From contig NZ_SMKL01000013.1 of assembly GCF_004348545.1 (NCBI RefSeq), forward strand, positions 47,220-111,219: 64,000 nucleotides of DNA, read 5' to 3'. Source of the stretch: Jiangella ureilytica. GTDB lineage: Bacteria > Actinomycetota > Actinomycetes > Jiangellales > Jiangellaceae. Below are positions 41,841 through 49,367 of this stretch, piece after piece. The notes under the pieces are model-generated. The model was not told the origin of the DNA, searched no databases, and saw only the letters and a list, made by a program, of their open reading frames with translations. The first letter of the stretch is position 1. Every line of letters starts with the position of its first letter. The translations under genes were made by a program, and so were the position numbers.

Positions 41841-42749
41841 TCAGCGGGCAACCTGGCGGACCAGCTCGTCCATGATGTGATCGTCCGGACTCCATTCGTG
41901 CGCCTGCGGGAGCTGTCCCGCCAGGCTGTCGAGGACGACGGCGATGCCCTCCCTCGACGGGTACGGAGGGTCGGACATCGCCCGGCGGAAGAAGTCGGCG
42001 GTGAGCCGAATCGTCTCCGGGTCGCTGACCCGCCCATGGTCCCGGATGATCGCCTCGGCCAGACCGGCCCGGCTCTTCACGGCTCGCACCCCTGCCACGT
42101 ACGCCTCGACCGCGGCGCGGGCGGTGTCCGGGGCGGCCGTGACGTACCGGCGCGAGGCGACCAGGCCGCCCAGTTGGTACGGCAGATCGAGGTCCGGTCC
42201 CTCCAGCAGAACCCGTGCGCCGCGCCGGACGGCGTCGAAGGCGCGCGGCGGGATGATCAACGCGGCGTCCATGGCGCCGGACAGCACTCCCTCGACGAGG
42301 TCACCGTGGGTGCCGGCCTCGACGACCGCGACGTCGCCGTCAATGTCAAGTCCGACCCGCTCCAACAGGTACCGCCAGAGGACGAGGTCGAGCACCTGGC
42401 CGTCGGTCACGCGGGCCCCGATCCGCTGGCCGCGGAGGGCCTCGACCCCGTCGGTGGGCTCGGCGGTGATGAGGATGTGGCTGAACGTGTTCAGCGCGCC
42501 GGTGAGGTAGACCAGGTCGGAGCCTGGGACGGTGAGGTTCGCCTCGAGCAGTGCGGGCGACGCGATGTTGGCGAACTGCACGTCGCCTGCGTGCAGCGCC
42601 CTGACGACCGCGGAACTGCCGGGGAAGTCGACCGGCTCGACCTCGTATCCCCGGGAACGGAACTCGCCGTCCTGCATGGCCGCCCACGCGGGCAGGCTGC
42701 CGCCTCCGGGGGAGGGGAACCCCATGCGCAGGGGGATCAGATCGGTCAC
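41841..42749 (-). CDS. NMT1/SsuA/THI5-like periplasmic-binding-fold protein without signal peptide (3 of 3)
   Basis: 302 residues from GTG 42749, which overlaps the nitroreductase stop as GTGA and has GGAGGTG upstream. It begins DLIPLRMGFPSPGGGSLPAW, going straight into the fold; no signal peptide. The longer open frame upstream is a shadow. It shares PYQLGGLVASRRYV with the other two but is more distant. Last gene of the seven-gene operon from 48.3 kb, with no membrane partner in that operon. An enzyme role in the same fold as 4,5-dihydroxyphthalate decarboxylase is possible. Confidence 0.75.
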   Translation of the reverse strand: MTDLIPLRMGFPSPGGGSLPAWAAMQDGEFRSRGYEVEPVDFPGSSAVVRALHAGDVQFANIASPALLEANLTVPGSDLVYLTGALNTFSHILITAEPTDGVEALRGQRIGARVTDGQVLDLVLWRYLLERVGLDIDGDVAVVEAGTHGDLVEGVLSGAMDAALIIPPRAFDAVRRGARVLLEGPDLDLPYQLGGLVASRRYVTAAPDTARAAVEAYVAGVRAVKSRAGLAEAIIRDHGRVSDPETIRLTADFFRRAMSDPPYPSREGIAVVLDSLAGQLPQAHEWSPDDHIMDELVRQVAR

Positions 42750-43480
42750 TCGGCACCTCCGGACGGGGGTCGCGGACGAACGGGCGCGGCCGGGCCGGGT
42801 CGAGTGAGGCGGGTACCGGGCGGGTCGGCGGCCCACTCGGCCGGCTGTTCCCAGGTCTCGTCGTAAACGACATCAGCGAGCGCAACGCGTCGCACCGGCC
42901 CGTGCCGCCCAGCCGGCTTGCCGAGCGTGACGACACCGGCCACTGTGACGTCATCGGGAATCCCGGCGGCGGCCTTCAACTCGTCCACGGCGAGGAGGTG
43001 CCACACCGAGAACACGCCGCCGTACCCGAGCGCGCGGGCGGCGAGCAGCAGGTTCTGACCGGCCGGGTAGACCGACGCGCCGTCGAGGAACGACATCGTG
43101 CCGTCACGCAGTCGCGCGCACAACAGGACGATCACCGGGACGTCCTCCAGGTGGTCGACATAGTGCTGGATGGTCCGGGCCTGGCGGGTCCTGGGGGAGT
43201 CCGGATCGGATCCGTCGGATCGGTAGAAGCTGTCGCTGTTCCTCTTCGCCGCCCACGCGACGCGGAACGCGCGGCCGAGCACCTCACGGGCCGGACGGCC
43301 CGCGTCGCCACCGCGGAGCACGACGAACCGTACCGGCTGGCGGTTCGCACCGGACGGCGCCCGGGTGGCCGCGAACAGGATCTTGGCCAGGTGCTCGGCC
43401 GGAATCGGATCGGGCAGGTAGCGGCGGATCGCCCGGGTCGTGCACAGGCCCTCGAACATCTCGACCTTCAGGGCGTTCAC
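42746..43480 (-). CDS. Nitroreductase family flavoprotein
   Basis: 244 residues. CTTRAIRRYLPDPIPAEHL and ATRAPSGANRQPVRFVV are the FMN-binding N-terminal motifs; QNLLLAARALGYGGVFS and VVTLGKPAGRHGPVRR the C-terminal ones. The family reduces nitro groups, quinones, enones or acts in ring reduction (BluB and related). GTG 43480 overlaps the CoA-transferase stop as GTGA. The Pro/Arg-rich C-terminal tail is extra. In this operon a flavin-dependent enoyl or ring reduction would fit. Confidence 0.87.
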   Translation of the reverse strand: MNALKVEMFEGLCTTRAIRRYLPDPIPAEHLAKILFAATRAPSGANRQPVRFVVLRGGDAGRPAREVLGRAFRVAWAAKRNSDSFYRSDGSDPDSPRTRQARTIQHYVDHLEDVPVIVLLCARLRDGTMSFLDGASVYPAGQNLLLAARALGYGGVFSVWHLLAVDELKAAAGIPDDVTVAGVVTLGKPAGRHGPVRRVALADVVYDETWEQPAEWAADPPGTRLTRPGPAAPVRPRPPSGGAE

Positions 43481-44673
43481 TGCTCGGCCCCGGTCGCCGC
43501 GCTCAACTCGGCGATCTCGGTCGGCGACAACCCGAGCTCGGACAACACCTCGGCCGTCTGCGCTCCGAGCCCCGGCGCCGGGCCAAGCCATTGGCGGTCA
43601 TCGAGCCGGACCATCGGGCCGGCCTCGCGCACCGGTCCGAGCCCGTCGCGCTCCTCGGTGCGGATGATCCGGTTGTGCCTCACCTGCGGCTCGGTGAGCA
43701 CCTCGGCGAACGTATGCACGGGCCCTGACGGCACGCTCCGCTCGTGCAGGCCGGCGAGGATCTCGTCCCGGTCACGACCGGTGAAGCTCTCCTCGAGTTC
43801 GGCCACGATCTCGGGGGTGTGGTAGGCGCGAACGGTCAGGTCGCGGTACTTCGTGTACAGGTCCGGCCGGCCGGCGACGGCGCATATGCCGCGCCAGGTG
43901 TCGTCGGTGAGCGAGTTGAAGGTGAGGTAGCGTCCATCGCCGGCCCGCACGGTCGCGGCCGTGCGGGGCGGCATCGTCTGCACCGGGGACGGCTCGGCGT
44001 CGTCGAACGCGTAGGCGCTCAGCAGGTCAGGCCAGGAGAATGCGACGGCGACGTCGAGCATGTTGACGTCGAGGTGCCGGCCGGTCCCGGTCCGCCCGCG
44101 GTCGATCAGCGCCGCCAGCACCGCCTGCGCTGCGGCCATTCCGGTGATCTTGTCCACCAGGATCGACGCGGACGGTTCCGGCCGGCCGCGGCCCAGGCCG
44201 TACGTCATCCCGGACAGACCCTGGACGACCACATCGAAGACCCGATCGCCCGCCCGCGGGCCGGACGGTCCGTAGCCGGTGATCGACACCGTGACCAGCC
44301 TCGGGTTCTTCTCGCGCAACTCGGCCCAGTCCAGCCCGAGGCGCGCGGCCACGCCAGGTCGCCAGTTCTCGATCACGACGTCACTGCGCAGCGCCAGCTC
44401 GCGGGCGATCTCCGCGCAGCGCCGCCGCTTCAGATCGAGGACGACCGAGCGCTTGCCGCGGTTGACGCTGTAGAACCGCGCCGTCATGCCGTTGTGCGCG
44501 CGGGGCAGCCGCCGCCACACCTCACCCCCGGGGGGCTCGATCTTGGTGACCTCGGCACCGAGCTCGGCCAGCAGCAGGCCGGCCATCGGGCCGGCCGCCA
44601 CCTGGGTGAACTCCAGCACGCGCACGCCGGCCAGGGGCATCGCCGGCGAAGGGTCAGAGCCAGCGTCAGGCAC
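43477..44673 (-). CDS. CaiB/BaiF family (family III) CoA-transferase
   Basis: 398 residues. MPLAGVRVLEFTQVAAGPMA and LGAEVTKIEPPGGEVWRRL form the N-terminal Rossmann part; VNRGKRSVVLDLK and FDVVVQGLSGMTYGLG follow. The catalytic Asp is most likely in ILVDKITGMAAAQA. It transfers CoA from an acyl-CoA donor to a carboxylic acid, so it could prepare the thioester used by the two crotonase-fold enzymes. GTG 44673 (overlap of 8 bases with the bicupin) is preferred; ATG 44640 is possible. Confidence 0.88.
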   Translation of the reverse strand: MPDAGSDPSPAMPLAGVRVLEFTQVAAGPMAGLLLAELGAEVTKIEPPGGEVWRRLPRAHNGMTARFYSVNRGKRSVVLDLKRRRCAEIARELALRSDVVIENWRPGVAARLGLDWAELREKNPRLVTVSITGYGPSGPRAGDRVFDVVVQGLSGMTYGLGRGRPEPSASILVDKITGMAAAQAVLAALIDRGRTGTGRHLDVNMLDVAVAFSWPDLLSAYAFDDAEPSPVQTMPPRTAATVRAGDGRYLTFNSLTDDTWRGICAVAGRPDLYTKYRDLTVRAYHTPEIVAELEESFTGRDRDEILAGLHERSVPSGPVHTFAEVLTEPQVRHNRIIRTEERDGLGPVREAGPMVRLDDRQWLGPAPGLGAQTAEVLSELGLSPTEIAELSAATGAEQ

Positions 44674-45670
44674 GACCGCCGGCCAAGTCGCCCAGGCGGT
44701 CGGGTAGGGCGGAGTCGAGCGTCGGCTCGTCGGCCGGCAGGTCGAGAGCGCGCTCGAGGGCGACGTTGCGGACCTTGAGCAGCCGGACGTCGGTGTCCGC
44801 GACGTGCTTGCGGACCGCACCGAGCGGCGGGCAGACGACGTCACCGGTGGTCCACGTCAGGACCCGCACCTCGCCGTCGGTGCCGCGCAGCTCGGTGCGG
44901 CCGGAGCCGCGCAGGACCAGCATGCTCTCCTCGCCCAGCGGTCGGTGCTCGCGGACGTGGCCGCCGGCGCCGATGCCCACCAGTGCGACGTTGAGCGTGA
45001 GCTGGCCGCCCATCGCGAAATACTTCAACGACGCCCGCTCGCCCAGCTCCGGGTCGGACGCCGGCAGCTCCTCGTCGGCGATCTGGCGGATGAAGTTCGT
45101 CTTCACCGTGCGCGGTGAGACGTCCTCGCGCACGGTGAAGAAGTCGAGCTCGTCGTCGAAACGGTCCGGGAGCCGGGCGGCGCCGTTGTAGACGCGGTCC
45201 TTCTTCGTGTAGGTGCCGCCACCGCCGTGCAGGATGCGGTTCATCAGCGGCGTGTTGCGGAACGACAGCTGCCGGGCCGGCTCGTCGGAGTCGGCGTTCA
45301 CGTGTCGGTGCCAGGCGTTGGCGGGGATCACGACCACATCGCCGGCTTCCCACTCGGTGACGATGACGTGGGTGTAGTCGCTCTGCCGCATCTCGGTGCG
45401 GCCGCGGCCGGAGATGACGTAGGCCAGCGTCTCGTCGAGGTGGCGGTGGTTGCACTTGTACCCGCCCGGCTGGATCTCGGCCAGGTGCATCGCCAGCATG
45501 CTGTTGCCGCCCATCCTGTCCAGACGGCACGTGTACTGCGGCTTGTCCGGGAGCGGCGCCACCTCGTGCGTGGCCACCTGCCGCGCGATCAGCCCTTGGG
45601 CCTCCAGCCCGGTCGCGGTGTGCTCCAATTCCTCGGGGAAGTCCTCGGCGACATTGTCGATCGTGCTCAC
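44666..45670 (-). CDS. Gentisate 1,2-dioxygenase-like bicupin (2 of 3)
   Basis: 334 residues. Cupin 1: KCNHRHLDETLAYVISGRGR and PANAWHRHVN. Cupin 2: REHRPLGEESMLVLRGSGRT and PPLGAVRKHVA. GTG 45670 has AAGGAG seven bases upstream. Same overall plan as 36127-37140 and 46481-47524; all three carry the HR-x-LDE motif in domain 1. It lies between an SDR and the CoA-transferase gene in one operon with bicupin 3, so the two may form a mixed oligomer or act on successive substrates. Confidence 0.8.
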   Translation of the reverse strand: MSTIDNVAEDFPEELEHTATGLEAQGLIARQVATHEVAPLPDKPQYTCRLDRMGGNSMLAMHLAEIQPGGYKCNHRHLDETLAYVISGRGRTEMRQSDYTHVIVTEWEAGDVVVIPANAWHRHVNADSDEPARQLSFRNTPLMNRILHGGGGTYTKKDRVYNGAARLPDRFDDELDFFTVREDVSPRTVKTNFIRQIADEELPASDPELGERASLKYFAMGGQLTLNVALVGIGAGGHVREHRPLGEESMLVLRGSGRTELRGTDGEVRVLTWTTGDVVCPPLGAVRKHVADTDVRLLKVRNVALERALDLPADEPTLDSALPDRLGDLAGGRA

Positions 45671-45722
45671 TGGGCCGCTCCTTCAGAGTTGGCGGACGTG
45701 GTGTGGTCGTGCGATGCGTCGG

Positions 45723-46484
45723 CTAGAGCATCAGCCGTCCGCCGTTGACGTCGAGGCTCGCGCCGGTGATGTGACGTGCGCCGTCGGACAGGAGGAACAG
45801 CACCGGCGCGACCTGGTCCTCCACCTCCGCGATCCGCCCGAGCGGGGTGACGCTGCGCAGGCGCTCCATGCCCGCGTCGTCGTACAGCTCCCGGATGCGC
45901 GGGGTGAGCGTGATGCCCGGCGCCACCGAGTTCACCGTGATGCCATGCCGTCCGGCCTCCTGCGCGAGCTGGCGGGTCAGGCCGATCACACCGGCCTTGG
46001 CTGCGGCGTAGAAGGCGGTGGTCGGGTTGGACGGGCTGCGACCGGCCGCGGACGAGACCGTGACGATGCGGCCGAAGCCGGCGGACTTCATCTGCGGGAT
46101 GACGGCGCGGCACGAGTAGAACGCCGACGAGAGGTTCAGGCGGATGCCCCGGTCCCACTGGTCGTCGGTCACGTCCTCGAGCGGGGTCTTCGCCGGGAAC
46201 CCGCCGACGGAGGCGACGAGGAGCTGGACGATGCCGAACTCCTCGTTGGCGATCCGGACGAGCCGCTCGTTCTCCGCTGAGATGGTCGCGTCGAACACCA
46301 CGGTCCGGCACTTCCCGCCGACGCCGGCGATCTCGCCTTCGACGTTGGTCAACTCGTCGGCCTTGATGTCACCGGCGACGACGTTGGCACCGCGCCGAGC
46401 CAGCTCGACGGCGACGCCGCGGCCGATTCCGAACGCGGCGCCCGTCACGATCGCTGTCCTGCCCGCGAACTCGTCGCCGGTCAT
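45723..46484 (-). CDS. Short-chain dehydrogenase/reductase (SDR)
   Basis: 253 residues. Cofactor motif TGAAFGIGRG, Ser in VTVSSAAG, and catalytic FYAAAKAG (YxxxK). GLTRQLAQEAGRHGITVNSV and SLDVNGGRLML are classical C-terminal features. ATG 46484 overlaps the bicupin 3 stop (ATGA). It is paralogous to 47556-48323, with which it shares the NGG-x-LML end. Confidence 0.9.
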   Translation of the reverse strand: MTGDEFAGRTAIVTGAAFGIGRGVAVELARRGANVVAGDIKADELTNVEGEIAGVGGKCRTVVFDATISAENERLVRIANEEFGIVQLLVASVGGFPAKTPLEDVTDDQWDRGIRLNLSSAFYSCRAVIPQMKSAGFGRIVTVSSAAGRSPSNPTTAFYAAAKAGVIGLTRQLAQEAGRHGITVNSVAPGITLTPRIRELYDDAGMERLRSVTPLGRIAEVEDQVAPVLFLLSDGARHITGASLDVNGGRLML

Positions 46485-47524
46485 CGTCCGCCCTCCAGTC
46501 CTACCTCGACCCGGGCCGGGAAACGATCAGGTAGGCGGGTGTCCAGGTTCTCCGCGCGCTCGAGGCCCAACGCCCGCTCCAGGAAGGTGTTCCGGACCCT
46601 CAGCAGCCGAACCTCGGTGTCGCCGGTGTTGACGTGCCGGTGGCGCAGGTTGAACGGCGGTGCGATGAGGTCACCGGCCTGCCAGTCGACCGTGACGAAA
46701 CGGCCGTCCTCACCCCAGAGGTCCGTGCGACCCCGACCGGCCAGCACGACCATGCTCTGCTCGGCCAGCGCCTGGTGTGGCCGGATGTAGCCGCCGGGCT
46801 GGATGCCGACGAGCGAGACCTCGAGGGTCCGGTGACCGCCCATCTCATAGAACATGATCGAGGCGCCGGTGCCGTATGCGGGGTTCGGTTCGGGCAGCGG
46901 CTCCGCCACGACGTTCTTGATGAGGTTGGTGCGGACGCGGCGCGGCGAGAGCTGCTCGCGGACGGTGAAGTAGTCGGGCTGGTCGTCGAAGCGGTCCGGG
47001 AAGCGTGACGCCTGGTTGTAGAGCGCGTCGTCGTCGTGGTACGGATTCTTGCCGTCCAGCAGCAGCCGATCCATCAGCATGCTGTTGCGCCAGCCGACCT
47101 TGCGGGTGTCCGGATCGTCCAGGGTGAAGTGCTCGTGCCAGGCATTGCACGGGATGATGTAGACGTCGCCGGCCTCCCACTCGAAGCGGGTCTTGGGTTT
47201 GGCGTCGTCCTGCCGGTACTCGCTCCAGCCGCGGCCGGAGGCTACGTAGGTGACGGTCTCGTCCAGATGCCGATGCGCGCACTTGCTGCTCCGCGGATGC
47301 ATGCTGGTCAGCTGGGCGCCGAGCGTGCAGTTGCCGCTCATGCGGTCGAGCGAACACGTGGACAGCCGGCGCCCCGGACGCGGCGCCACCGGGTGGGTCA
47401 GGATCTGGCGCGCGACCATGGCCTCGAGGAACAGCCCGCGGCGCCGGTCGTAGACCAGGCCCGCGGGCAGCGCCGCCTCGAACGCGTCGACGTCGAACCC
47501 GGTGGCCGCATCGGTGGACTGCAT
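46481..47524 (-). CDS. Gentisate 1,2-dioxygenase-like bicupin (3 of 3)
   Basis: 347 residues from ATG 47524 (GGAG seven bases upstream). Cupin 1: KCAHRHLDETVTYVASGRGW and PCNAWHEHFT. Cupin 2: RPHQALAEQSMVVLAGRGRT and PPFNLRHRHVN. It resembles bicupin 1 more than bicupin 2 (LVYDRRRGLFLEAMVARQIL against LFYDPARGLIATGMVARHVL). Second gene of the operon driven from 48.33 kb. Confidence 0.82.
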   Translation of the reverse strand: MQSTDAATGFDVDAFEAALPAGLVYDRRRGLFLEAMVARQILTHPVAPRPGRRLSTCSLDRMSGNCTLGAQLTSMHPRSSKCAHRHLDETVTYVASGRGWSEYRQDDAKPKTRFEWEAGDVYIIPCNAWHEHFTLDDPDTRKVGWRNSMLMDRLLLDGKNPYHDDDALYNQASRFPDRFDDQPDYFTVREQLSPRRVRTNLIKNVVAEPLPEPNPAYGTGASIMFYEMGGHRTLEVSLVGIQPGGYIRPHQALAEQSMVVLAGRGRTDLWGEDGRFVTVDWQAGDLIAPPFNLRHRHVNTGDTEVRLLRVRNTFLERALGLERAENLDTRLPDRFPARVEVGLEGGR

Positions 47525-47555
47525 CGCGTACTCCGATTCGTGAGGAGGCAGCGCC

Positions 47556-48323
47556 TCAGAGCATGAGCTTTCCACCGTTGATGTCGATCGTCGCGCCGGT
47601 GATGTACGAGGCGGCGTCGGACGCGAGGAAGACCACCGCGCCGGCCTGGTCCTCCGGGGCGCCGACGCGGCCCATTGCCGTGGCCGCCGCGGCCGCCGCC
47701 CGGCGTTCAGGGGTGGACAGGCCCTTGGCCCGGTCGGTAGGCGTGGTGCCCGGCGCGATCGCGTTGACGGTGACGCCGTCCTTGGCCACCTCCCAAGCCA
47801 GCTGGCGGGTCAGGCCGAGCATGCCCGCCTTGCTCGCCGCGTAGGCCGTCGACGTCAGATGGTTGGGCATGCGGCCGGTCCCGGACGAGACGTTGACGAT
47901 GCGGCCCCAGCCGCGCTCGATCATGGCCGGCAGCACCGCGCGGCAGCAGAGGTAGGCCGACTTGAGGTTGACCGCCAGCAGCCGGTCCCAGTCGTCCTCG
48001 GATGTCTCCAGCAGCGTCTGGCGAGTCAGGAAGCCGCCGGCGCAGTTGACCAGGATGTCGATGGTGCCGATGGCGTCGACCGCCTCGCCGATGAACCGCG
48101 TGACGTCGTCGGCCGAGCTCACGTCGCCCAAGGAGTAGTGGCCCCGGACGCCGAGCTCGGCGATCTGCTTCGCCGTCGACGCCGCGTCCTCGGCGTGCCC
48201 ACGACCCACCACGGCGACGTCGACACCCTCACCGGCCAGGCCGAGCGCGATGGCGCGGCCGATGCCCCGATTGCCGCCGGTGACGAGAGCGGCCTTGCCG
48301 CGCAGCTCTGGGTAAGAGGTCAC
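47556..48323 (-). CDS. Short-chain dehydrogenase/reductase (SDR)
   Basis: 255 residues. TGGNRGIGRA, NVSSGTGR and TAYAASKAG give the SDR set. The GTG at 48323 has no ribosome site and the class B operator begins only 7 bases upstream (48330), so either the message is leaderless or the true start is slightly downstream. First gene of the seven-gene operon SDR-bicupin-SDR-bicupin-CoA-transferase-nitroreductase-NMT1-fold. Confidence 0.88.
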   Translation of the reverse strand: MTSYPELRGKAALVTGGNRGIGRAIALGLAGEGVDVAVVGRGHAEDAASTAKQIAELGVRGHYSLGDVSSADDVTRFIGEAVDAIGTIDILVNCAGGFLTRQTLLETSEDDWDRLLAVNLKSAYLCCRAVLPAMIERGWGRIVNVSSGTGRMPNHLTSTAYAASKAGMLGLTRQLAWEVAKDGVTVNAIAPGTTPTDRAKGLSTPERRAAAAAATAMGRVGAPEDQAGAVVFLASDAASYITGATIDINGGKLML

Positions 48324-48329
48324 AAGCGC

Positions 48330-48348
48330 AGTATACAGTGTGGTACGC
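48330..48348. promoter_or_regulatory. Class B operator in divergent promoter
   Basis: AGTATACAGTGTGGTACGC, the partner of 31462-31483. It sits next to the SDR start and 47 bases from the DHDPS-like GTG. Confidence 0.55.
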
Positions 48349-48353
48349 GAGTT

Positions 48354-48362
48354 TGTATGATG
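48354..48362 (+). promoter_or_regulatory. Class A operator in divergent promoter
   Basis: TGTATGATG, identical to the cores at 14499, 18520 and 18731. Only five bases separate it from the class B site, so this 71-base divergent region could receive both regulators. Confidence 0.6.
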
Positions 48363-48394
48363 CGGATGCCCATTGTTGAGTCCAGGGAGGTCCG

Positions 48395-49363
48395 GTGGCA
48401 GCCAAGTACGGGAAGAGCGAGGCCAAGGCGGTTGCGCGAGAGAAGCTGCGCGGGTTGATTCCGGGACCGGTCCTGCCCATCGACGCCGATGGCGAGATGG
48501 ACGAGACTGCTTACCGACACAACATCCGGCACTGTTTGGACGTGGTCGGGTCCGAGGCGCTGTACATCAACTCGTACTACCAGAACTACTGGCTGCTGAG
48601 CAGCGCCCAGCGCCGCCGGGTGCTGGAGGTGGCGATGGACGAGATCGCTGGTGCGGTGCCGGTGATCAACCGGTGCGCCCATCACAGTCCCAAGGAGGCG
48701 ATCGAACTGGCGCAGCACGCCCAGGATCTGGACGTCGACTTCATCTCGCTCGTGCTGCCGCCGTTCGGCGCCAACAAGGACATCCTGTTCGGCTACTTCC
48801 AGATGATCGCGCGCGAGCTCGAGCTGGGCATCACGATCTTCAATACGTCGCAGGCGGGGTACTCGATCTCGCCGGAGTGGATGGCCGAGCTGGCGGAGAT
48901 CCCGAACATCTGCGCGCTGAAGAACGGCCTGGACCTGGAGCACACCGGACGAATCAGGGAGCTCGTCGGCGACAGCATCGTGGTCGTCGACCCGAACGAG
49001 GAGAACTTCCTCGAGAACATCCGCAACGGGCAGCAGGCGATCTTCAGCGGCACGCAGCTGATGTTCGACTCGGCTCGAGCGCAGCCGTTGCGGGCCTACA
49101 TGGAGGCGGCGTTCGCGGGTGACCTCGACAAGGCGCAGACGATGTTCGACGACCTCCAGCCGGTGCGCGACCTGCACCACCGCTGGGTGCTGGGACCCTG
49201 GCGAAGCGACGCCCGGGTCTGCCCGGTCGGCACGGTGAAGTTCTGGTGCGAGCAGCTGGGCATGATCGGCGGCCCGGTGCCCGAACCGCTGCCCGACCTC
49301 TCCGAGGCCCAGAAGAAGGAGCTACGGTCCGAGCTCGTCGCCGTCGGTCTCGTCGAAGCCTGA
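48395..49363 (+). CDS. DHDPS-superfamily protein, variant subgroup (3 of 3)
   Basis: 322 residues from GTG 48395 (AGGGAGG upstream). Likely Schiff-base Lys in NICALKNGLD; NSYYQNYW replaces GTTGE and IFNTSQAGYSISPE replaces YNxP. VVDPNEENFLENI and EQLGMIGGPVPEPLPDLS are shared with its paralogues. One of three genes of the subgroup in this window, each under a different promoter with a class A site or operon of its own. Confidence 0.83.
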   Translation: MAAKYGKSEAKAVAREKLRGLIPGPVLPIDADGEMDETAYRHNIRHCLDVVGSEALYINSYYQNYWLLSSAQRRRVLEVAMDEIAGAVPVINRCAHHSPKEAIELAQHAQDLDVDFISLVLPPFGANKDILFGYFQMIARELELGITIFNTSQAGYSISPEWMAELAEIPNICALKNGLDLEHTGRIRELVGDSIVVVDPNEENFLENIRNGQQAIFSGTQLMFDSARAQPLRAYMEAAFAGDLDKAQTMFDDLQPVRDLHHRWVLGPWRSDARVCPVGTVKFWCEQLGMIGGPVPEPLPDLSEAQKKELRSELVAVGLVEA

Positions 49364-49367
49364 CGGC

